NCBI GenBank assembly: GCA_037178975.1
Contig: JASJZH010000004.1
Coordinates: forward strand, 8,680,001 to 8,744,000
DNA length: 64,000 bases
Direction: 5' to 3'
From: Oscheius tipulae
Taxonomy: Eukaryota; Nematoda; Chromadorea; Rhabditida; Rhabditidae
Each line of letters opens with the position of its first letter. Position 1 is the first letter of the stretch. The notes beneath the pieces are model-generated. The model saw only the letters and a program-made list of their open reading frames with translations. It was not told the DNA's origin and did no database searches. Of the stretch, positions 37,401 to 48,403 are shown piece after piece. The translations under genes were made by a program, and so were the position numbers.

Positions 37401-39107
37401 TCGTCTTCTTTAGATCAGGATACGGAAGGTTTACTCGTACTGACTGGGCAGATTCATCAAGCCTTTCCAGGAAGAGGTCAGACAACGAGAATCACGAGCA
37501 ATAGACCAGAGGCTAAATCCAGAGACAACTCATCCACGAAATTGGCTTAATTTCGTAGGTGTACCGCTCGTGACGAGACGGAAAAGAGGCATGAGGTGCC
37601 AAAATTCGAATCATGTTGTTTTCTTCTCATCATAAGCGAATAGGATGTGCGCTAATGGGTAAACAGGGGAGAGGACTTATCTAAATTATACTTTTGGGAC
37701 TACATTGGGTGAAAAATAGAGGGACCCAATCTACCCCCTTGAGCTATTTGTTTGAACATTAGGAGTATAACTTTTAACGGAGAGTGCTCGGTTTCGAAAC
37801 CGAGAGAAAAATCGAGCATAACAAAAGGTTTTGAATGAAAACAAAGAAAGCCTCTCATTACTTATGGGGAAGAGCCGAACACCGAGACCTGCAAGAAACG
37901 TTATAAGTCTGGGAGCAACTGGATTCCGGAAATTCGAGAAAACATCTTTGTCGGAGTTCAATAGTTTTGTTGCTACCAGAGCTAAAAAGGAAGCCATGTC
38001 TTAATTGGAGGCTGAAAAGATGCGAAAGAGCAAGGCGGTGCAAATGAAGTGGTAGTCCAAGGTGACAGTAAAGATGACAAACCAATTGAGGGTGGTTTAA
38101 TTGGCACACTTTATTGAACGGGAAAACATTTCCAAACTGGTCAAGTCAAAAGTCGAACCAAAATCACATTCTTTGCAAAATCAACCTCTCGTCCAATAGT
38201 CAAGAAAATTTGGTTCAAAACAACCACCAAATACCTCGTTGGATCGAAGTCGAGTTTTGAGTACACGGTTTGAAATAAGTTATTTGGGGTGGGGTCATAG
38301 GTACCCAAAGGTACCCTTTTTGATGCAGCTTATAAATTGTTTTAAATTCCTTTGATTTCAGTCGGTAGAATCAGTGCGTACAAAAAACAAGGACAAAGTC
38401 GTCTTCAGATTTCGTTTCCTATTATATGTCACTCGACAACCGTCAGAAAGAAACTTGAATGTCTTCGAAATGTCACTACTGTAATAAGGTTGCTGAGTGA
38501 AATATGACAAATCCATAACTACGACTTTGTTCCTATGGAAAAGAAAAATGAAGAAAGAATCTCTGAGTTCAGTGATGCTACGTTCTAAGACGACAAAGTA
38601 AACAAGCTGAAGGCTGCGAGTCCTATTGAAACAAAAATCTCCGCATGCGTCATTCAACTGAGGGTCTTTTACTTTCATTTTCATGTCATAATCCGCGAAC
38701 TTTATACAAGTACAAGTTGCGCGCAAACAAAGTTTAAAAATATGTTTTAGAAACCTTGAGAAGGGATCAGTTTTGATTAAGGTTGGGAGAATATTCTATT
38801 GGATCTTGTTATATTGTTTGCCTGGGAGAACGCGTAGCTACCAATATATACTAATGGCTAAAGGAATGCAACATTCTGGGAAGAGAAAGAATATAAGAAC
38901 AATAGACAAGATGGCCAAACGGATTAAAGATGCAGCAGAAAAAGGTCTTCTGAAGTGAAACAAAATCAAGGTTTTTCGATTGCACCCATACGATTATGGC
39001 ACGTGCGACGGTAGGGACCATGTGAGATGTGGAAACTTGGGAAAGGTGCGCGGTTCATGTGGTTCAAACAATTTTTGCAATTAAGTAGCCGAAATCCTAA
39101 AATTCTA
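34479..39107. other. Gene-poor interval
   Basis: No gene is supported over 4.6 kb. A 122-codon minus frame at 38358-38726 has a somewhat protein-like composition but no motif. A 61-codon plus frame at 38773-38958 is Lys-rich at its end. Neither has clear splice partners. No long inverted or tandem repeat was noticed. Confidence 0.45.
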
Positions 39108-39760
39108 CTATGTGATGAACAATCCGAAAATAGGAGCCATAACAATCGACAAAGCGCTTGGATAACAACCTGTAGTAAAAATTTCCGCTAAATGCGTATA
39201 AGTTTTGTCTCGGTATGGATCAACTTTTTTGTTTCCAAAATGAACCAATTTTCTGCAACCGTGAAACAAATTGAGAGCTGTAATCACGACGTAATAGGCC
39301 ATAAGAAGCAGAAATTTAAAAGGAATAGACTTTTTTCCTTGAGCCACTGTGCAGTGAGAAGCAAAAAGATGTGTCACAGTGCAATAGAAAGACTAAAATA
39401 AAAAACAGCTTTTAAATGAATAGTGGAAATGATCCCCCGTAGAGATCCAAGAGGCTAACCTCCAGCAAAAGGGTCCGGAAAAAGCGGCTTGAAGAGGATG
39501 CCGATCTGAAACTGTCAAATGGGTAGTGCTCCAAATTACAGTATGTCAGTCACAAAAGCAATGTACTGAGGGTAAACAATCTGTATCTGCACATATATTT
39601 TGTTATTCGAAATATGATGCAATAGATGGTGTAGGTTTTGACACAAAAGTTGAAGTAAGACACAGCATCGAGATAGTGGCTGAAAACTTTGCGATCAGTC
39701 ATTTTATAGTCGAGTGGAGGACAATGTGCTTGCGTAGCGTTGAAACTTGTCCTTGAAAGA
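39108..39760 (-). pseudogene. Chemoreceptor pseudogene, neighbour of the intact copy
   Basis: Read on the minus strand, it follows the same order as the gene at 39865-41018: SYFNFCVKTYTIYCIIFRIT, then GILFKP, GPLRG-like, HCTVAQGKKSIPFKFLLL, then NKKVD and LSIVMAPIFGLF. Stops and frame changes interrupt it. The region between helix 4 and helix 5 is deleted, and the last helix is absent. It is a tandem duplicate that decayed. Confidence 0.75.
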
Positions 39761-39864
39761 GAATGTAGAAATGACTGAGCAGGTGCTTAGATATCGAACT
39801 GTAAACACCCGTCCGATGTCGGTCTAAGTGTACAGAATACGAAGCACTTTATTCAAAGTACTTG

Positions 39865-41018
39865 TTAGATACGATGACTAAAATATCTAGGTGTTTCATC
39901 ATGGCTTCTCGTATGGTGGTGTGTTATGATCATTACTGTGCTTCTTCTCGTCACAGACTTGAACTTATCCAACACCATTGTCAGCCACCAGTGATATGTT
40001 GGATTCATGACTACTAGCACCAGCGCTCCACCGAGACCGAAAACTGCCATTGCCGCCATGGTAACCAGGCCGATAACTGAAAAATGTGTTATGACTGAAG
40101 TCGAAACCTCACGTGGGGTCCACCTGGTCAGTGAAGACAAAGGCAACTCACTCTCCAAGCCATAAACCTCTCCAATAACAGTGACTAGAAGGACGAATAC
40201 AGGAGCGACTACTATAGAAAGCGGCAGAAATGCTTGAATGACAACCTGGCGAAGGAGCTTTTTTTGCAGTCGTTTCAATTTCTCGGAGGCTGAGTCAGTG
40301 TGGATCAACTTCTTTGTGGCGAGAATATACCAGTTAGCCGCTACAATAAAACAGGTAGAATTGAATGCAATTGGAAGACAGACAAGGAATCCAAAACGTC
40401 GCCGATCGCAGAGAATGATATCGGGTACAGACAACAGTTCTTCCGTTACACAATTATACTTTTCTCTCATTTCCATGCTTGCCTCTTTCTGGTAAGCTAT
40501 CAAAAATCCTATTGCTGGTAGAAAAGGAATAACCATAAAAAAGACCATGAGTACAATGAATTTTAAAGGAATATACTTCTTTCCTTGGGCCACAGTATAG
40601 CGGAAGGTAAACAGATGCGTCACGGTACCAACAGAAGTACAAAGTAGAAAGAATGTGAGAGCAGCTAAGTGTTCAGTTGAAACTGTGCCTCGGAGAGGTC
40701 CGAGTGGATAGCCTCCAGCAAATGGTACTAAAAAGAGTGGCTTGATGAGGATGCCAACCTGAAATCATTAACGTAATGTGAAAAACTCAAACTCACTGTG
40801 ATGTCAGTTACAAATGCTATAACTTGATGATACAACAAGTACCATCGGTATCTGTGCATATACTTTGTTGATCGGAATATGATACAGTATATGGTGTAAG
40901 TATTTACACATGTATTGAAATAGGAAATAATGTCAAGGATGCGGATAAAAGTGACATGATTACTCTCTTTATAGTCAAGTGGAAGACAGTTAACGATCGC
41001 GAGGTTAGAGACATTCAT
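39865..41018 (-). CDS. Nematode chemoreceptor, Str superfamily (srh/sri-like)
   Basis: Three exons on the minus strand: 41018-40797, 40758-40152, 40076-39865; 346 aa, phases agree. Seven hydrophobic segments are present. Typical pieces are YRWYLLYHQVIAFVTDITVG (helix 2), PFAGGYPLGPL before helix 3, FRYTVAQGKKYIPLKF (second cytosolic loop) and RLQKKLLRQVVIQAFLPLS leading into helix 6. The last helix is followed by MNPTYHWW. Such receptors sit in amphid sensory cilia and detect environmental chemicals; the ligand is unknown. Intron 2 (40151-40077) is 75 nt and in frame. It has decayed relatives on both sides, at 39108-39760 and 44244-44690. Confidence 0.82.
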
Positions 41019-41379
41019 TGATAAAGAAAATGGAGCAGGTGTTTCTACTGAAGATATGGTGTGTGCTCGTCGGAAAACAGGGATACGTAAATTACAATAG
41101 TACTGAGCATGTGCTCACGCCTAGGCAATGCGGAGCCTTTCAAAACCTATGAAAACTGCTCCGACCAAGGTTCAAGGTTGCGACACGACCATTGGCTCCA
41201 AACCTTTTGTCACATAGCCGGTATTCCTATGATATTTTATTCTCGTTACTCTACCTAAAACAACCACAACCGTTTTCGTCCCTCCCGTCATATTTCACTT
41301 TTCAAAGACCCGCCACACCGTAACCATTCTGTTTTAAGCGCGGAACGCCACCGTTTGGATTTTCTGGTTGTTTTTGTGG

Positions 41380-44243
41380 TTGTTCGGTTTTCTCTCGCTC
41401 GATCTAGAGTCGAGAGTTCTATTATATTGTTTTCTTCTGTTTCCCCGTATTGAGTTACCCATCTATTATCAGATTGTTGGACCTATTGAGTCCCAAGGCT
41501 GAATAAATTTTGTTTGAAGAAAAAGGGGCGCTTTTCTAGTAATAAGATCTCGATCTAGCCTAACCAGCAGATCGAGCATCTTGAGGTTACGACTCGGCCA
41601 TCGTAACTCCTCATTTGGGGGCCGAATAAAAGAACCCTCACGTGCTCACCGAGCCGTGAAGTCAACCCTAGACACTTCACCGAAGTGATCTGATACACGT
41701 CCGAGGGACCACCTTACGCCCGACGGGCAACAAAAACTGAGCACACCCTCTTTTGGGAGGGGAAACGCTGCCAGTTTACGCGTCGTTGAGCCACCGGCCA
41801 ACGCGCGTCACATTTCCGACGATCTTCACGGAAAATCCCGTCCCAGAGCGTCAAATTTCTCATAAAAACACCGTTCACGAGTTCTCTGAACCCATTTCTC
41901 CTCTTCTAAGCCTTTCAAAGCCGAATTTACACCGTAAATTTTCAGGTTACCAAGGTGAAAGATGGATGACTACAATCGAACCGACGGCAACATCACTCCA
42001 AACACGACCGATCCGGACGTGGAGATGGATGAGGACGAAAACGATCAAGCTACAAGGGAAAACAAGGTTAGCCCGTTCAATTTGGGTGAATTTGCACAAG
42101 ATATGATTAATCAGCTCAAGAAATGGCTAGTCTACGTTGATAAGCTGACACCAAACCGAGTAGGCACGGAAAGAGGAAACATTATGGAAAGCTACACGCT
42201 TTTCGTTGCCCTTATGACAGAAAAACTGGAGGAAGCAAAGAAGCATGTGACTGTTCCACTCTCAGTTTACCAGATCCTTCACGACGAAGATATTTTGAGT
42301 GCAGAATTGCTATCATTGGCAGTGCAAGAGATAGACAAACAAGAATACCTCCTAGGAGAGTTGCGAAAGTTATTCCAAGTGGACTACAGCTCACAATTAC
42401 AAGACGTAGTCACCGACACTATCACACAGCTTTCGGACGCTTGTCACACTCTTTCCGTTTCACGGGACGACTTGAACACAAAAATTGCCGAATTATTAGA
42501 AGGAAACTCTAAGATGCAAACTGAACTAGTGTGTTTACAGAAGCAGCTGGAGCAGCTCACAAGAGAGGAAGAAGAATCGCTTCTTGCGACACCGATCCGA
42601 GGCACCGCCGAGGGAAATTTGCCTGGTAGGCCTGGTTGGGGAAGATTAAGAAATCTTCTTCAGGACGCCAGACGAGACAGCCCAAGCAGCCAGAATCCGT
42701 CGGAGAAGGGATCAACCAGGGCAGAGCGACCGATGGAGGTACGATCGACCCCTACGAGTCAGTTTGTTCATGTTCCCGACAGGCGAAGCAGAGAGAATAA
42801 TCACTTCGAAACCTTAATGCGCGCTAATATCATGCCCGATCTGGAGCCATTTTCGGGAGAAGCTGATTCGTGTAGTTTCTTTGCACATTTAGAGCTGTTC
42901 CAGAATAAGTATGATGGGGTAAACCTTTCGGAATCACTACGTAGAACACTCTTTGTGAAACTCCTAAGAGGGAAGGCATTAAAATTATACAACTCACTTC
43001 CCGTAGAGACTAAAGAAGGTAATCTTGACGGAATCGTTGACGAAATGCATCGTAGATTCTCGGGTGATAATGGTCTGGCTAGAATCGACGCTTTAGACAA
43101 GATTGGAAACCTTCACTTAGTCTCGGGCGAACTTCAAGAATTTTGTGACGAGCTTGAGAGGCTCACAAACAAAGCCTATCGGTCTGCAGGACCCGAAACG
43201 ATCTCACTGGTCAGGGCTCAGAAGCTATACAACAATATCGCTCCGTGGCCTGGCGCCGCCGAAGCTTTGAAGTTCCTCCAATCTAATGATCGTGAAATGG
43301 CTTACTCCCACATAAAAACGTTAGCTTTCAACCTGCAGAGAAACTTCGAAGCAGTAAGAAATCTCAACCGGAATCGAGAGAAACAATTCACTCCTCATGA
43401 CTCAAAGCCCAGAAACAATCCTAGACAAAACTTCGTTGATTCGAGAAACAAAAGCCACAATAGCCCTCAAAATTGCGTACCTCCGTCTGCTAAGTCCAAT
43501 TTTACAGATCAAAAACACAAGATCACGTGCTATAACTGCGGAAAAGACGGTCATACAGCCGCTTTCTGTCAAAAATCCCGTAATAACAATGGAAATCATC
43601 AAAACTCGAACCCGCATAGGCAAACCAGCGGCTATCCAGCCCAACAGGGGCAGAAACCTAGTCAGTACCCCCCTCGTGGTCTGCCAAACAATGCTAGAGC
43701 TATGAGAGGTATTGAAGAGGAAATTCAGCCTCAGACGACTGATAAAACTTCGACTCTCGCACAAAAACGTAGTTTCCACTTCGCCCATCACGTAATTTCA
43801 AGCACAAAAAGTATCTCGACGCCAAGTGACCCGTCTCTTTTCGGCATCAAGCCACTCTTTGACGTGACAGTCCTGGGGGTGGCGTGTAAAGCACTATTAG
43901 ACACCGGCGCCCAGCCAAGCACAATGTCAGTTGGTTTCTGGGAAAAGATAACCGCCGCTGATCCTAACGCGTTGAAGGGGGTAAAAGTTACAAATAATTC
44001 CCCAAACTTATCCTCGAAAATTATAGACGCAAGTGGCAACGAAATGCCGCTCATATGCACCTTTTTGGCTGACGTCGCCTTGCATTATAACGATCGGGTC
44101 GCCCGGGTTCACTTCCATTTGGTAAAGAAGGCCCCAAACGAAAACCCTATGGAAATTGTCCTTGGAACTAATAGTTTCCGCGATTTAGGTATTTCCATCG
44201 ATTTTGATTTGAAGAGGCGGCCTGTCCTAACTCCTCATTTGGG
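41380..44243 (+). mobile_element. Truncated LTR retroelement (5' end plus gag-protease)
   Basis: A 5' LTR-like region carries aataaa at 41502-41507 and ends near 41612 in ctcctca. After tt comes tgggggccg at 41615, placed as a primer-binding site would be (LTR end CA, short gap, TGG). The gag-protease frame follows. The element homology stops around 44228-44243, where a chemoreceptor sequence begins on the other strand. No reverse transcriptase, integrase or 3' LTR is present. The left LTR boundary is not determined. The 16-base string taactcctcatttggg occurs at both the 5' LTR/PBS junction (41604-41619) and the 3' breakpoint (44228-44243). Confidence 0.7.
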
Positions 44244-44262
44244 ATTACCAGATTTTCAGTAA
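41962..44262 (+). CDS. Retroelement Gag-protease polyprotein, standalone frame
   Basis: A single frame of 766 codons. The N-terminal third is acidic and likely coiled coil. A capsid-like core follows at about residues 290-420, opening with MPDLEPFSGEADSCSFFAHL. Near residues 523-536 is a CCHC zinc knuckle (CYNCGKDGHTAAFC) in a basic Asn/Gln-rich region. An aspartic protease follows, with LLDTGAQPSTMS (Asp at residue 647) and a later ILGxN-type flap region (VLGTNSFRDLGI). The frame stops just after the protease, so reverse transcriptase is missing. The last few codons overlap chemoreceptor homology. The product could form a capsid but could not copy itself. Nematode Ty3-like or Bel/Pao-like origin is likely; I cannot choose between them. 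Confidence 0.85.
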   Translation: MDDYNRTDGNITPNTTDPDVEMDEDENDQATRENKVSPFNLGEFAQDMINQLKKWLVYVDKLTPNRVGTERGNIMESYTLFVALMTEKLEEAKKHVTVPLSVYQILHDEDILSAELLSLAVQEIDKQEYLLGELRKLFQVDYSSQLQDVVTDTITQLSDACHTLSVSRDDLNTKIAELLEGNSKMQTELVCLQKQLEQLTREEEESLLATPIRGTAEGNLPGRPGWGRLRNLLQDARRDSPSSQNPSEKGSTRAERPMEVRSTPTSQFVHVPDRRSRENNHFETLMRANIMPDLEPFSGEADSCSFFAHLELFQNKYDGVNLSESLRRTLFVKLLRGKALKLYNSLPVETKEGNLDGIVDEMHRRFSGDNGLARIDALDKIGNLHLVSGELQEFCDELERLTNKAYRSAGPETISLVRAQKLYNNIAPWPGAAEALKFLQSNDREMAYSHIKTLAFNLQRNFEAVRNLNRNREKQFTPHDSKPRNNPRQNFVDSRNKSHNSPQNCVPPSAKSNFTDQKHKITCYNCGKDGHTAAFCQKSRNNNGNHQNSNPHRQTSGYPAQQGQKPSQYPPRGLPNNARAMRGIEEEIQPQTTDKTSTLAQKRSFHFAHHVISSTKSISTPSDPSLFGIKPLFDVTVLGVACKALLDTGAQPSTMSVGFWEKITAADPNALKGVKVTNNSPNLSSKIIDASGNEMPLICTFLADVALHYNDRVARVHFHLVKKAPNENPMEIVLGTNSFRDLGISIDFDLKRRPVLTPHLGLPDFQ

Positions 44263-44690
44263 TGCCCATGTACTTTTCGGCTATTTCATACATTATGTTC
44301 TCTTGATGAGCTGACAGTATTCCAACACCTGATCTCAATGATTGCACAACATAATACATCATTAGAAGCAGAAACTTGAATGGGATGGACCTCTGCCCCT
44401 GAGCTACTGTGTACCGAAACGTTAAACGATGCGTGACCAAACCAGCAGATTCACAAACTAGGAAAAATATAAAAGCTGTCAAAGTGACAGTTAAACTATT
44501 CCTCGTAAAGGTCCAAGAGGATATCCACCTACGAATGAAAACATAATAAGTGGCTTAACCAAGATTCCAATCTGGAATTCGAATCAATCTTTCTTGTTTA
44601 GTTGGCTGACTGTTATACTCGAATTCAGAAGCGTCAAAACTATGAAGGCAATAACAAAACAATTCATTTGGATAGCTTAATTTTAAATGT
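44244..44690 (-). pseudogene. Chemoreceptor fragment cut off by the retroelement
   Basis: Minus strand. A helix-2 exon at about 44690-44610 (NCFVIAFIVLTLLNSSIT) is followed by the exon from 44571. That exon reads IGILVKPLIMFSFVGGYPLG and PLRG, shows a frame change at the aaa run 44493-44495, then reads FRYTVAQGQRSIPFKFLLLM and EKYMGITENLVIPN. This is about 60 percent similar by eye to the intact gene at 39865-41018. Homology ends abruptly at the retroelement edge. The C-terminal half is not found on the far side of the element. Confidence 0.75.
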
Positions 44691-46203
44691 TTCAGTAGTT
44701 GGTGACTTTTCCGTTGCGGGAGATCAACTGGAACAGACGGCTGTTCATCGAGAGAGGAAGATTTTTTAAAACGATGGGCTTCATGGCACTCCAGACGATC
44801 AGAATAGCATTTTCCGCGTTATCATTTATTTTTATTTTTTATAAAATTTTCTCTTGTCTTCGAGAAATAAACCGGATCCTTCCTCAAGTCACGCCAATAC
44901 GATGCATTCTCATCGGGACCGTTGTCGGAGAAGATGACCTACAGAAGATATGAAAATTTTTACTCACTTTAGTCCAATCAGTATTGAAATGGTGTCTGGC
45001 AAACGTCGACAGTGTGGCGAGGAAGAAGTCAGGGAGTAGGCATCATCTTCTGCTAGTCAAATGGACATTCCTTCTTCACAGTAACAGGTAGAACTCCTTG
45101 ATCAAGAGTATTGTCCTGACGTTTAAATTCACAAGTTTGACGGTTGATCTTTGACAGTCTTGTTGTTACAGAATGTCAATAATATCGATCTCAAGATTCA
45201 GACGAGCAGGAACTGAATGAATTATATGGAGATGTTGAGAGCGGCTAAAATTATTGTCTCTTACGAGTTTCGTAAAAAAAAATACTTATTGGTAAGTTCC
45301 ACTATCCCTTATCTTTTCTGGCGATTTTGTTCTCTTCTTCGTCGTATTTTGTTGCTTTATCAGTGCGGATAAACAAGGTTAGTAATTCGAGTTGTTTTTG
45401 GTCTCTCTTTCATTCCGGAATACCTCCTTTTCCGTGAACCTTTTGTATCAAGCACTTAGCTTGGTATTCCTCTTTCGTCGGTCCACCTCGATAGACCATT
45501 CACTTTACCACTGCTTTTCATGTGCAAACTACAGCTTTGAACAGCTGCTTTTCATTTGGTGTATTGAGTAAGTCAATACTTAAAACTTGTACTTCTACGT
45601 AGAATAATAGATAACCTGGTAAATGTAAAAGCAAAACACCAGAAAACATAATCGAGACCTCTCGATTATGTTTTCTTTTCCATCGTATAGTCCGCATTTG
45701 GTACGTCAACAGATGATAATGACCAGGTCTCAAACGTTCTGTGGATCTACAGTGCGCCGTAGTTTTGGGAAGACCATTCGGAGCTGTGCCGTCTCGGTCA
45801 TTCAAATCTACCTGGAAATTATCGAAAAAGCGCGGAAGGTGCCGTTCAGCGCTGAATGGAAATCCTAGAAGCGCGGTGCAACCTAGGCTTTTGATCAGCC
45901 TCAAAATGGCCTTTCCTGAGCCATGTAATCACAATGTTTATAAAAAAAAAAGTAAGTCTGCCTAAAAATATGTTGGATCGAGGTAGAGTAGTGCACTCAA
46001 GAATTCATTGTCTGATTGTGCGTACGATACAAGGGAACGTGTATGTTGCTGTCGCGTTCCACGGTCACAATTACATATGAAAATCATGGTAAACACAATT
46101 GTTTAGTTCAACGTTAAAAAGTTTGCAGATCTTCATTAAAGCTAGATCCAAAGTGGGGTGTACTTTAGGCATATGTGTTGTTTGGCTTTGACAGGAAGCC
46201 ATT
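44691..46203. other. Intergenic, no supported gene
   Basis: A 128-codon minus frame at 45518-45904 spans a perfect hairpin at 45641-45676 and shows no motif. Short plus frames (44699-44953, 45741-45965) are unassigned. Confidence 0.4.
45641..45676. repeat. Perfect 17-bp hairpin with 2-nt loop
   Basis: Arms 45641-45657 (agaaaacataatcgaga) and 45660-45676 are exact reverse complements around cc. The homology does not extend outward. Confidence 0.9.
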
Positions 46204-46697
46204 TCACTTTGTCCATAATCTTCTGGTCTTTCTGAATGTAAAAGTTCCTCTCGAAGAAATTATTCGTACCAGAACAAGATTGTTAAATCTGAAGAAACTA
46301 ATTGCGACCAGCCTGTCTATTTCAGTTTCGGCCACATGGTAGTGATAGATCCTCCGGCTCTTGATTTTTAGACAAAAGTATAGGTACTTTTTCCGAAATT
46401 GCATTATTCCATAGACATGTTCCAGTTTTTCAATCGAAACGTCTCCTTCGAGAGAAATATTGAATTGCTTCCTCTGGCAAATAATTAGATTCCAGACTGT
46501 TTTATTTGATCGAACGACTTTCGTGAAAGTACTGGGGTTAAGCTATAAATGCTATATGGCAAAACTATATGCGACCTTACCTTCTTGCATATTTCGACAC
46601 GTAGAAGTTCAGGAAGGTTAGGAAATTTGAGAAGAGCTGGTTTTGTCATAACAGCCTGCTTGACTGTTTCCTTATCGCATGGGACTGGTACACTCAC
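46204..46697 (-). CDS. Hypothetical two-exon protein, weakly F-box-like N-terminus
   Basis: Exons 46697-46581 and 46542-46204 are joined by a 38-nt intron with gtaagg and ttatag ends; 151 aa. A second in-frame Met at 46649 would start MTKPALLKFPNLPELLRVEI. The segment FPNLPELLRVEICKKLNPST has the spacing of nematode F-box starts (a Phe/Pro-Leu-Pro motif, then a helix). The classic following helix with Ser-Lys is not obvious. The rest is basic, with alternating hydrophobic residues. No signal peptide or membrane segment is seen. It could be a fragment of the large nematode F-box family or an unrelated small gene. Confidence 0.35.
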
Positions 46698-48403
46698 CCA
46701 CAGGAAAACACAACAGACGGCGGTGAATAAACAGAAGAAACTCGGAGACGTCGTTGCCCAACTTCCTGTCCTAACTTACCACCACAAGTTTGTCGATCTA
46801 CATTGTTACTACACGGACGCAACTTTTCAAAAGTTCTTGTTTTTATGATTTTTGAAGAATAGAGGGTAAACCTTAAAGGTTTTCAGAAAAAGTGTCACAG
46901 AAGATAACAATGCAATTTAGTGGACGTACTGGCACCAGTTAGAAGAATGTGCACAGTGCGTAGTACAAAAACTTAAAAAGGAAGGTTGAATAGCAACTTG
47001 AAACTACTCTGTGGTCCGTACATCTAATATAAGCGGTTGGTTCATGTCGACGATAGTTCGCTACCTAAACAGATCTGGGATAACCTTGTCGGCCCCGGAA
47101 CGGTACAAACAGCTGGTCGCGTTGCACAGATATCGATCTGAGGCTGTTTATGCCAAAGCAACAAACCGTTTCGCGTTCAGGTTCACTGCTAGTCTACTTT
47201 TTTTTCTCTCTCAAGCTTGATTACTATATACTTTTTCATTCTCTTTAACATTTAGCGTTGTATGCAAAACATTTCCACAAAGTAAAAAAGTTTCGCATAA
47301 AGCCGTGCCTCACAGCCCTTCAGAAAATATGCTGATGTACCCTCCAGTAGGTTTTCTTATTCGCCCATCCAATTAGGTTCACGACTTCGCGTCGCTGCAC
47401 CCGTTGGAGACCGAGAAGAGGAAGTTGCCAAAAGCACACGCCGTCAACCAGTTATACCTCATAATCTGGGCAAATATTGCTATCTTTGTTGGCAACGACG
47501 ACTACTCAACATTCAAATTCGCGTCAAAATTTTTGCGCGAAAAGGAGGATTTTGGCTCTCGGCGACGGCCTCTCCTCAGCTTCTCTGTTGAGCTCCAACG
47601 GCCTTGACTTTTTTTTCTCTCTACCTTTTATTCCTTTTTCGCCATTTTTGCATAGAAGACGTTCTTTGCAAGCCAAAAAATAGACAATTTTCTTGAAGAA
47701 ATTGAACACGAGATCCTTGGCGGATCCGATCACAAAGCTCGGAATTCGATACGGCAGGTCAGTCCGATTTCCTTTCTTTTTTTCCTGGAAGATGTTCTAA
47801 AAAAGCGGTCCTTATTAGAAAAGAATCCATCGTTATTCTGCAATTTCAGTTGCTGAAGTACCGGAAATTCGGCCTCTGGAAACGTCCAAGGGCCGTCCGC
47901 GTAGGAAGCTAGACGAAGCCCTTCTCTCCGAGATCGAGCTCTGCTTGGCCGGAATCTACATGGACCCCAAGAAGCGAGAGGGACCTTCTCCTGCACTCCT
48001 TGAAGCTGGATGCGCTAAACGTCCTCGACTGTCACCAGCTTCCAACGGAAAAGTCCCTCGCAGCCAAGTACGTCGAGGTTTGCCCGAATCTGATCAGGCC
48101 GGCCATTATTCACTCGAAAAAAAGGCAATGACAGGGAGTTCTGCCCTCTTCTACATCTTCCAAGAGATTGGTTGACTCTACCCCTCGCTCAGCGGGCTTC
48201 CACTTCGCGTCATTACCTGTTGATGAAAAATGTGACGGGATTGAGATCCACAATAAGACAATGAGAGCTGCAGAGTTCTATGCAAGTAGACGGTTAGAAC
48301 CACCACTGTCAACTTTGGGCATTTGACTCTCGCAATTACAGCTCGCTCTTCGATCATTCGCTCGAAATGACAATTCTTTCTCGCAAGCAAAACCAATCTG
48401 TCG
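46698..48403. other. Interval with a possible unassigned coding exon
   Basis: A plus-strand frame at about 47849-48177, after a tgcaatttcag site, reads TSKGRPRRKLDEALLSEIEL then ends QEIG. It includes an AT-hook-like GRPRRK. The frame is composition-plausible for a nuclear protein, but its upstream exon phase (end near 47758) does not match without a stop, and it is cut by a possible donor near 48067. A frame at 47404-47607 is also unassigned. I do not call a gene. Confidence 0.3.

Noticed and set aside
47849-48177. AT-hook-like exon (KGRPRRKLDE) as a transcription factor gene
   Set aside because: Upstream exon phase does not fit and no further domain is visible; kept only as a note.
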